Of a stretch of DNA of 64,000 nucleotides, positions 57,549 to 64,000 are shown one piece after another. A model generated the notes under the pieces. The model was given only the letters and a program-made list of their open reading frames with translations, did no database searches and had not been told where the DNA came from. Position 1 is the stretch's first letter. Each line of letters starts with the position of its first letter. This stretch comes from an uncultured Bacteroidota bacterium (GTDB taxonomy: Bacteria; Bacteroidota; Bacteroidia; Flavobacteriales; Flavobacteriaceae). The position numbers were made by a program, and so were the translations under genes. Location of the stretch: assembly GCA_913047695.1 (NCBI GenBank), contig CAJWUI010000005.1, forward strand, positions 62,001-126,000, in the 5' to 3' direction.

Positions 57549-59727
57549 TACTTGTTTCGGTGCCCTCCATTAAGTAATTTTTTGACTTAAAATGCTTCTC
57601 TATTTTTTTTAAGAGCATCATTTCTGAGGTAAACTGCCAGTCGAAATTAATTGTCTGATTTGCAGGGTGACGATGATGGTCTTGATCTAATATATAGTTT
57701 TCTGGTTTATTTAATATACGCGTTTGACTGTAGACTTCTTCAAATTCCTTTCTTACCAATTCAAACTCATTTTTTACTTTATACAAAGCCTCCAGATAAT
57801 CGGTTTCCTCATCAGTAGTTTTTGCTTTATCAAATTTGTTTAATTTTTCCATTAATTTAAAATTATAATCTACTAGATTACTTACTTGTCTGTATATCAT
57901 AAGATTATAGTTAGATTTCGTCCCCACTTTTTGAAAATTATCTAAAATATTTTTAACTTTTTCTAATTTCTTTTTTTGGAGTTTCAATTCTGTAAGACGT
58001 TTAGCATATTTTTTAGACCAATCTCCTTTGTTGTCAAAATCAGGAAGGTCTATAATATACTCCTCTATTGGATCTTTGATTGGAACTGCCGTAAGTAACG
58101 CGCCAGTTACATCCTCATTGATTTTTGTTACATTACCTTGATTAAGAGAGTTTCTATGTGTTCCTTCTTCTACCAGTAAATTAGTCCAAAGACCTACTGG
58201 CTCGTCAAGTAAATCGATAAATGAGTATTCATCTGATTGAAAACTATTTCCAAATTTACGATGTCGGTATGCTTTCTTAAATTCTTCTTTCGTTCTACTT
58301 AATCCTGCCCACGAAAATTCCGCAAAAGCGTGGATACCTCTTTTATATAATTCAAAATGAGGCGAATCATCATCCCAAAGAGTTAATAGTAATCCATTAT
58401 AATTTCTTCTTATTGACTGGTCAGCAAAAATCCTTATCTGATCAATATTACTTTCTCTTTGTGGCATGAGAGTCCATCTTGTTTGCCCGGCTGTAGCTCC
58501 CATAACTTTAAATCCATTAGATGAGAACCAATCCATTGCCTTTGCATTTCCATAAGATTCAGCCATATGATAATTCCAACGCATGTAAACACAATTTTTT
58601 GGAAACTGTTCGATAAAACGATTTAAGTTTGGTTCATTAGCCATCCAAATAGAATCTACCTCTGCTTTAGACATTTTTTTATTATAAATGGGCCCCATCA
58701 GTTTTGCTTGCTTTAATGGCATATCATCCCAAAAAATTGGGATTCTATTTTGTTTAGATGCAAATGAAGTTACCTTATTAAGCCAAATTAAATTTAATTC
58801 TAAAGGGCTTTTTCCACTTCCTCTTCCAGTTGTTTGAACCTCATCTCCTCCAACATGCAAATATTTTCCATGAGGGAATGCTTCAATAGCATCAAGATAT
58901 AAATCAAATTGTAAATCATAGGTTTTTGGATCTAGAGGATTGAAAGCCCAATCGCTATTTGGATCATCTCTTAAAGGTTTATTTTTTTTGTGTTTTAATA
59001 CAAAAGAAGCGTGTCCCAAACCTTGTACTAAGGGACTAATTTCAATATTTCTAGCTAAAGCATATTTACTGATTTCTCTCCATTCTTCGATAGTCAATGC
59101 ATCACTTGACGATATCTCAGGTCTTCTTTTGTATTTAAGTTTATCTTCAATTTCTAAAATTATACCGTTAATCTTCAATTGCGCTAGTTCATCTATAAGA
59201 TTATAATAGTAGGATTTTTTTTCTAGATGATGTTTTACATCAATTTGTATTGGTCGAAAAGCAATTTTTGGAGCATCAAAAATTTCTACTTTAGGCAGCA
59301 TTAACTCTTGGGCTTTAGCGTCCTCCATTAATTGATTTAAACTAATAAAGCCATAGAGTAGTCCAGCAGAATCGATTGCATTTATTATAATTTTTTCTTC
59401 TTTGATTTCAAGCGAATATGATTCTGCGATAAATTTTTCATCGGATAGAATTGCAAATTCAATTTGAGCCTCCTCCGGATTATCTATGATTTTTATATTT
59501 TGAGTCAATCCATATAAGAGTGGAAGTGAATCACCTGATGGGCTGTAAGCCAATCTAATTTTTTCTATTTTTTGATTATAATATCCTTGTTTGAATTTTT
59601 TTTCAGACACAGAGGGCATCAATCTGAATTGATTTTTCACATCATCTTGATTCATAACACATGAAGAAAAAAATAAAAATAAGCTTGTTATAAAAACAGT
59701 CGAAAATTTATACTGTAGTGACATCAT
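57541..59727 (-). CDS. GH20-family glycoside hydrolase lipoprotein
   Basis: A 728-residue lipoprotein (FLFFSSC lipobox about residues 17-23). An N-terminal GH20b-like alpha/beta domain (to about 150) is followed by a TIM-barrel catalytic domain with the GH20 signature LHVGGDEV (about 290-297), whose Asp-Glu pair serves substrate-assisted catalysis. The C-terminal about 200 residues form a helical region (LTELKLQKKKLEKVKN) not typical of small hexosaminidases. Beta-N-acetylhexosaminidase activity is probable; the true substrate may differ. It faces the TIM-barrel gene head-on and lies in the same carbohydrate locus. Confidence 0.87.
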   Translation of the reverse strand: MMSLQYKFSTVFITSLFLFFSSCVMNQDDVKNQFRLMPSVSEKKFKQGYYNQKIEKIRLAYSPSGDSLPLLYGLTQNIKIIDNPEEAQIEFAILSDEKFIAESYSLEIKEEKIIINAIDSAGLLYGFISLNQLMEDAKAQELMLPKVEIFDAPKIAFRPIQIDVKHHLEKKSYYYNLIDELAQLKINGIILEIEDKLKYKRRPEISSSDALTIEEWREISKYALARNIEISPLVQGLGHASFVLKHKKNKPLRDDPNSDWAFNPLDPKTYDLQFDLYLDAIEAFPHGKYLHVGGDEVQTTGRGSGKSPLELNLIWLNKVTSFASKQNRIPIFWDDMPLKQAKLMGPIYNKKMSKAEVDSIWMANEPNLNRFIEQFPKNCVYMRWNYHMAESYGNAKAMDWFSSNGFKVMGATAGQTRWTLMPQRESNIDQIRIFADQSIRRNYNGLLLTLWDDDSPHFELYKRGIHAFAEFSWAGLSRTKEEFKKAYRHRKFGNSFQSDEYSFIDLLDEPVGLWTNLLVEEGTHRNSLNQGNVTKINEDVTGALLTAVPIKDPIEEYIIDLPDFDNKGDWSKKYAKRLTELKLQKKKLEKVKNILDNFQKVGTKSNYNLMIYRQVSNLVDYNFKLMEKLNKFDKAKTTDEETDYLEALYKVKNEFELVRKEFEEVYSQTRILNKPENYILDQDHHRHPANQTINFDWQFTSEMMLLKKIEKHFKSKNYLMEGTETSIK

Positions 59728-59955
59728 AATTTTTTAATAACAATTAAATTACAAAAAATCTAAATCCATGGATTAAAAAAAAAATAATAAACTTGTACGT
59801 GTGGCTCTGTTAAACTATTTTTTTGAAAATTTCACAAATGAATATATATTAAAACTGATTTGAGCTTTTAATCTTTACTTTTATAATTTTAGTTTTAATG
59901 ATTTTAAATATTAGAAAGCATTCAGCTGTTAAATATAAACACACAGTTATAATTA

Positions 59956-60900
59956 ATGGAAAACCCAATTTGTAAACTATTTAATATTCAATATCCAATT
60001 ATTCAGGCAGGAATGGTTTGGGCAAGTGGATGGCGCTTAGCATCTGCAGTAAGTAATGCTGGTGGATTAGGCCTAATTGGATCGGGTTCTATGTATCCTG
60101 AAGTTTTACGGGAACATATCAAGAAATGTAAAGGTGCTACCCAAAAGCCTTTTGGTGTAAATGTTCCGTTATTATATCCTGATATTGATAAACTAATGAA
60201 GATTATTGTGGAAGAAAAGGTTCCAATAGTATTTACTGCGGCTGGAAATCCAAGACTTTGGACTTCATATTTGAAAGATAATAGTTGTACTGTTGCCCAT
60301 GTTGTTAGTTCAGTAAAATTTGCCCTGAAAGCCGAGGAATGTGGTGTTGACGCAATTGTTGCTGAGGGATTTGAAGCTGGGGGACATAATGGAAGAGAGG
60401 AAACAACTACTATGACTTTAATCCCACTAATAAAAAAATCAATTAATATTCCGTTAATTGCAGCTGGTGGAATAGGTTCGGGTGAAGCTATGCTTGCTGC
60501 TATGGCATTAGGAGCCAAAGCTGTACAAGTAGGTTCTCGATTCGTAGCAACACCAGAAGCCTCTTCTCACCCTAATTTTAAAGAAGAGATTTTAAAAGCA
60601 GAACAGGGAAGTACGATACTTACTCTTAAAGAACTCACTCCAGTTCGTCTTATTAAGAATCCATTTTATGACAAAATTCTATCATTATATAAGCAAGGTT
60701 CAAGTAAAGAAGAGCTGAAAGAAATGCTTGGACGAGGAAGAGCGAAAAAAGGCATGTTTGAAGGCGACCTTGTAGAGGGGGAGTTAGAAATAGGACAAGT
60801 ATCAGCCCAAATTGATCGAGTAGTTCCAGCAAAAGAAATTATTGAGGAATTTATTCGAACTTATAATAAGGGACTAAAAAATTTGGGAGAAATTAATTAA
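59956..60900 (+). CDS. Nitronate monooxygenase / NAD(P)H-dependent flavin enzyme family
   Basis: A 314-residue FMN-binding TIM barrel of the 2-nitropropane dioxygenase/FabK superfamily. Motifs: QAGMVWASGWRLASAVSNAGG at the start, VAEGFEAGGHNGREE (the GHxGR flavin region), AAGGIGSGEAMLAAMALGA and GSRFVATPEAS for phosphate binding. It resembles the nitronate monooxygenase class; a FabK-like enoyl reductase role cannot be excluded. The 228-base upstream gap contains a 12-base palindrome AATCCATGGATT (59763-59774) and otherwise AT-rich sequence with no clear promoter. Its stop interlocks with lysA (TTAATTAA). Confidence 0.88.
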   Translation: MENPICKLFNIQYPIIQAGMVWASGWRLASAVSNAGGLGLIGSGSMYPEVLREHIKKCKGATQKPFGVNVPLLYPDIDKLMKIIVEEKVPIVFTAAGNPRLWTSYLKDNSCTVAHVVSSVKFALKAEECGVDAIVAEGFEAGGHNGREETTTMTLIPLIKKSINIPLIAAGGIGSGEAMLAAMALGAKAVQVGSRFVATPEASSHPNFKEEILKAEQGSTILTLKELTPVRLIKNPFYDKILSLYKQGSSKEELKEMLGRGRAKKGMFEGDLVEGELEIGQVSAQIDRVVPAKEIIEEFIRTYNKGLKNLGEIN

Positions 60901-62119
60901 CCTCAACTTTCTGACTAAAATCAATTAATATTTGATTTGATAATATGTCATCCAGTGTCTCTTGGTTACGAATTGTATGAGCCTTATTTTTATGCCACAA
61001 GACCTCTGCTGGTCGCAATCTTGAGTTGTAATTACTTGACATTGTAAAGCAATAAGCTCCAGCATTTTTAAACATTAAAATATCTCCTTCATTTATTTCA
61101 GCTATTTTTCGATTACTTCCAAAAGTGTCCGTCTCACAAATGTAGCCAACAACTGTATAAAAGCGTTCTTTACCTTTTGGATTAGAAATGTTTTTTATCT
61201 GATGATGAGATCCATATAGCATTGGTCTGATTAAATGGTTGAACCCAGAGTTTACTTGCGCAAAAACTGTTGAAGTAGTCTGTTTTATTGAGTTGACTCG
61301 TGTTAAAAAATAACCTGCCTCACTAACTAAAAATTTACCTGGTTCAAAAGCGAGATTAATTTTTTCCCCATAATTTTTACAAAAATCATTGAACCTTTGG
61401 GTGAGTTTTTCTCCTAATTCCTCAATATTTGTTTCAATATCATTATCTGTGTAAGGAACTTTAAAACCACTACCAAAATCTATAAAATCTAAGTTTTCAA
61501 ATTTCATAGCTGTGTCAAATAAAATCTCAGCAGCGTGTAAAAAAACTTCGATATCTAAAATATCACTACCAGTGTGCATATGCACACCATTGATTCGCAT
61601 TTTTGTATTTTCAACAATACGTATAATATGTGGAATTTGATGAATCGAAATACCAAATTTAGAATCAATATGTCCGACTGAGATATTACTATTACCACCA
61701 GCCATAACATGTGGATTAATTCTAATACAAACTGGAATTTCAGGATGTTTAGATCCAAATTGTTCCAAAACTGAAAGATTGTCAATATTGATTTGAACAC
61801 CCAAGGAAGCTACTCTTTCAATTTCTTGCATTGATACTCCATTAGGAGTAAAAATAATTTTTTTTGGATCAAAACCTGCCTTAGTACCTATCTGAACTTC
61901 TTCAATAGAGACTGTATCTAAGCCAGAGCCCATAGAGTTCATGAGCCCCAGGATAGAGATATTTGATAAAGCCTTGCAAGCATATTTTATTTGAAGATTT
62001 TCAACTCCACTAAATGCATTTTTAAGCCGGTTATATTGCCTTTGAATTTGATCACCATTATAAACATATACTGGACCTTCAAAAGTATCTGCGATTGATT
62101 TCAATATAAGTTCATCCAT
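60893..62119 (-). CDS. lysA: Diaminopimelate decarboxylase
   Basis: PLP enzyme catalysing the last step of lysine synthesis. In 408 residues: PLP Lys in QIKYACKALSN, His in GVHMHTGSDI, the glycine-rich FIDFGSGFKVPY, AFEPGKFLVSEAGYFL, and the partner-subunit active-site Cys in CETDTFGSNR followed by GAYCFTMSSNYNSRLRPAEV. It starts at ATG 62119 and is divergent from sucC; a TATTTTTTG sequence with a 3-base instead of 2-base gap lies directly before the ATG. It stands alone, without dapA or lysC nearby. Confidence 0.95.
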   Translation of the reverse strand: MDELILKSIADTFEGPVYVYNGDQIQRQYNRLKNAFSGVENLQIKYACKALSNISILGLMNSMGSGLDTVSIEEVQIGTKAGFDPKKIIFTPNGVSMQEIERVASLGVQINIDNLSVLEQFGSKHPEIPVCIRINPHVMAGGNSNISVGHIDSKFGISIHQIPHIIRIVENTKMRINGVHMHTGSDILDIEVFLHAAEILFDTAMKFENLDFIDFGSGFKVPYTDNDIETNIEELGEKLTQRFNDFCKNYGEKINLAFEPGKFLVSEAGYFLTRVNSIKQTTSTVFAQVNSGFNHLIRPMLYGSHHQIKNISNPKGKERFYTVVGYICETDTFGSNRKIAEINEGDILMFKNAGAYCFTMSSNYNSRLRPAEVLWHKNKAHTIRNQETLDDILSNQILIDFSQKVEVN

Positions 62120-62288
62120 TTCAAAAAATATTCAGCTAAAATAATGACTAAATATTAAATGAATCAATTAAACCAATTATCTAATTCAAAATATTCATGT
62201 AATGTTATGTTTATAACAAATTTTTTAAGTTATTCTTTTAAAATGTAATCCATTGTTTATATCTTTTTTCCAAGATTTTAGAATTAAT

Positions 62289-63482
62289 ATGAATTTACAT
62301 GAGTATCAGGGCAAGGAATTGCTTGCAAGTTTTGGAGTAACTGTTCAAAGAGGTATAGTTGCAAAAACAGTTTCAGAGGCAATGTCTGCTGGAAAAGAAC
62401 TTTCAAAGTCAACAGGTTCTAATTGGCATGTCATTAAAGCTCAGATCCATGCAGGTGGAAGAGGTAAAGGGGGAGGAGTCAAATTGGCCAAAACTTCTGA
62501 TGAATTGGAAAAGATTGCAGGAGAAATTTTAGGAATGCAATTAATTACACCCCAGACACCAAAGGAGGGGAAAAAAGTAAATCAAGTTTTAATAGCTGAG
62601 GATGTATATTATAAGGGTAAATCTGAGCCAAGCGAATATTACATTTCTGTATTATTAAACAGGGGGTCAGGTAAAAACATGATAATGTATTCCACTGAGG
62701 GAGGGATGGACATAGAAGCTGTTGCTGAAAAGACACCACATCTAATTTTCACTGAAGAGATTGACCCTGCACTAGGTCTTCAAGGTTTTCAAGCAAGAAA
62801 AATAGCTTTTAATTTGGGACTTTCAGGTGTGGCATTTAAGGATATGGTAAAGTTTGTAACATCATTATATAAAGCCTACATAGGTTCTGACGCCTCCCTA
62901 TTTGAAATTAATCCAGTGCTGAAAACATCTGACGACAGAATCATAGCTGTAGATGCTAAGGTAACTCTTGACGACAATGGTCTTTTTCGACATAAGGAAT
63001 TTGAGTCTATGCGAGATTTAAGTGAAGAAAATCCAGTAGAAGTAGAGGCTAGAGAAGTCGGTTTAAATTATGTTGACCTTGACGGTAACGTAGGATGCAT
63101 GGTAAACGGAGCGGGACTAGCAATGGCGACAATGGACCTTATTAAGCAGGCTGGAGGTGAACCAGCGAACTTTCTTGATGTAGGTGGGACAGCAGATGCG
63201 AATAGAGTTGAAACTGCTTTTCGATTGATCTTAAAAGACCCGAAGGTAAAAGCGATCCTAGTTAATATTTTTGGTGGTATAGTAAGATGTGACCGTGTAG
63301 CTCAAGGGATTGTTGATGCTTATAAAAACTTAGGAGATTCTGTTAAAGTTCCAATTATTGTGCGACTTCAGGGGACAAATTCAGATATAGCCAAAGACCT
63401 TATTGACTCATCTGGATTAAATGTTTTGACTGCCACTGCCTTCCAAGAGGCGGCAGATAAAGTTCAAGAAACACTTATTTAA
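62289..63482 (+). CDS. sucC: Succinyl-CoA synthetase (ADP-forming) subunit beta
   Basis: Beta subunit of the TCA-cycle enzyme that makes ATP or GTP from succinyl-CoA. The 397-residue protein begins MNLHEYQGKELLASFGV, the normal start, so ATG 62289 is used instead of an in-frame TTG 36 bases upstream. Visible: ATP-grasp region (KAQIHAGGRGKGGGVKL), GSDASLFEINPV, and the C-terminal CoA-ligase part LDVGGTADANRVE and FGGIVRCDRVAQG. The alpha-subunit gene sucD is not adjacent on the right; hsp20 follows instead. Confidence 0.97.
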   Translation: MNLHEYQGKELLASFGVTVQRGIVAKTVSEAMSAGKELSKSTGSNWHVIKAQIHAGGRGKGGGVKLAKTSDELEKIAGEILGMQLITPQTPKEGKKVNQVLIAEDVYYKGKSEPSEYYISVLLNRGSGKNMIMYSTEGGMDIEAVAEKTPHLIFTEEIDPALGLQGFQARKIAFNLGLSGVAFKDMVKFVTSLYKAYIGSDASLFEINPVLKTSDDRIIAVDAKVTLDDNGLFRHKEFESMRDLSEENPVEVEAREVGLNYVDLDGNVGCMVNGAGLAMATMDLIKQAGGEPANFLDVGGTADANRVETAFRLILKDPKVKAILVNIFGGIVRCDRVAQGIVDAYKNLGDSVKVPIIVRLQGTNSDIAKDLIDSSGLNVLTATAFQEAADKVQETLI

Positions 63483-63514
63483 AGACAAAAAGTCAGTTAA
63501 ATTAAAAAAAAAGA

Positions 63515-63552
63515 TGACATATTGTCAATAATATGATTTGGTCTTAATTTTG
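63515..63552 (+). promoter_or_regulatory. hsp20 promoter overlapped by a small inverted repeat
   Basis: TTG (63522-63524), a 20-base spacer and TAATTTTG (63545-63552) form a good Bacteroidota promoter, 41 bases before the hsp20 ATG. The -33 TTG lies inside TGACA-TAT-TGTCA (63515-63527), a possible repressor site. On the minus strand the repeat is followed by a T-tract, so a weak terminator reading is also possible. Confidence 0.6.
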
Positions 63553-63593
63553 CTCTTGTATTAAAGAAATATTGTTTAATAAAAAAAATAATT

Positions 63594-64000
63594 ATGAATT
63601 TAATACAAAAACAAAATACACTCATACCATTCTTTTTTGATGATTTTATCAATCGAGAATTAAATTTAGATAAGTCCTTATTTGAAAAATTCCCAGCAGT
63701 AAATATCAAAGAATTAGATTCCTCGTTCCAAATAGAACTTGCTGTTCCAGGAAAAAATAAAAACGATTTTCAAATTGAAATTGAGGAAGGCCTTTTAACG
63801 ATTTCTTCAAACGTTGAAGAGAAGAATAATTCTGATAACTTTAAATTTACAAAACGTGAATTCAGTTATGAAAGTTTCCAAAGAACCTTCACTCTTCCAG
63901 AGGCTATTGACAAAACTAAAATAGACGCAAAATATTCTGAAGGGGTCTTAAATGTTAGTTTACCAAAACTAAAGGAGTCAGTGGTTCAGTCCAAAAAAAT
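63594..64000 (+). CDS. Small heat-shock protein Hsp20 (3' end cut by window)
   Basis: Alpha-crystallin-family holdase chaperone. From ATG 63594 the frame is open to the window end (about 135 residues), so it is nearly complete but truncated. The short N-terminal arm (MNLIQKQNTLIPFFFDDFIN) precedes the alpha-crystallin domain with FQIELAVPGKNKNDFQIEI, SYESFQRTFTLPE and the signature GVLNVSLPKL, the hydrophobic IXI-type region being just at the end. It has its own promoter and is presumably heat-responsive; that is inference. Confidence 0.93.
   Translation, partial: MNLIQKQNTLIPFFFDDFINRELNLDKSLFEKFPAVNIKELDSSFQIELAVPGKNKNDFQIEIEEGLLTISSNVEEKNNSDNFKFTKREFSYESFQRTFTLPEAIDKTKIDAKYSEGVLNVSLPKLKESVVQSKK

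Noticed and set aside
59763-59774. 12-base palindrome AATCCATGGATT upstream of the nitronate monooxygenase gene
   Set aside because: Too short and isolated, far from any promoter box; kept only as a note.
59728-59955. 228-base gap checked for a tRNA or small RNA
   Set aside because: AT-rich with no cloverleaf, no strong hairpin and no convincing promoter box.
60003-60518. 171-residue open frame on the minus strand inside the nitronate monooxygenase gene
   Set aside because: Wholly antisense to a well-supported enzyme, low-complexity Ser/Pro/Ala-rich translation, and no start context; a shadow frame.

Overview
This window is a chromosomal segment from an AT-rich member of the Bacteroidota, most likely a marine or aquatic Flavobacteriaceae. 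The reasons are: SusC/SusD outer-membrane genes; the small families DUF3467, DUF4295, DUF4369 and DUF5916; bacillithiol synthesis (bshC); lipoproteins with short lipoboxes; near absence of Shine-Dalgarno sequences; and promoters with the Bacteroidota -7 box TANNTTTG. Genes are tightly packed, no gap exceeds 300 bases, and I see no tRNA, rRNA, CRISPR array, insertion sequence or prophage.

Layout. 1-4569: the 3' part of rpoC and its partner DUF3467. 4602-13849: prfC divergent from idi-queD, a small unknown gene, DUF4369 and DUF5916 surface proteins, an S1/P1 nuclease, an AlkB-like oxygenase and htpG. 13993-18824: a TetR-like regulator with an ABC1/UbiB kinase, a FabH-type synthase, a CoA-binding protein and a sodium:solute symporter. 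18887-23571: recR, a 2-oxoacid dehydrogenase E2, a DnaQ-type exonuclease, a fumarylacetoacetase-family protein and cinA. 23644-29175: the ribosomal cassette rpmB-rpmG-DUF4295 (the last only 50 residues), a terminator, ftsY, a hydrolase, an amidase lipoprotein and rimO. 29201-41404: an M14 peptidase, bshC, guaA, a LysM/periplasmic-binding fusion, pyrG, yidC and mnmA.

41432-59727 is the accessory part. A minus-strand block reads susC, susD, a terminator, a very large FG-GAP/UnbV lipoprotein and a small lipoprotein. Beyond a plus-strand secreted orphan come an NHL-propeller lipoprotein and a DUF255 protein. Divergent from susC runs a plus-strand set: an FGE-like protein, a Tat-exported Gfo/Idh/MocA oxidoreductase and a Tat-exported TIM-barrel protein. 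This set meets a GH20 lipoprotein head-on. Together they look like a glycan or glycoside uptake and periplasmic oxidation locus with no visible regulator. From 59956 the window returns to housekeeping: a nitronate monooxygenase-like protein, lysA, sucC and an Hsp20 gene cut by the window end.

The most interesting regulatory signal is the pyrG leader. A -7 box places transcription start on CCGG, and those bases are the 5' arm of a hairpin whose 3' arm ends one base before the start codon. This resembles CTP-sensing leaders known for enterobacterial pyrC and pyrD. Other compact architecture includes apparently leaderless recR and guaA, terminator T-tracts running into promoter boxes, and convergent genes whose stop codons interlock in TTAnnTAA motifs.
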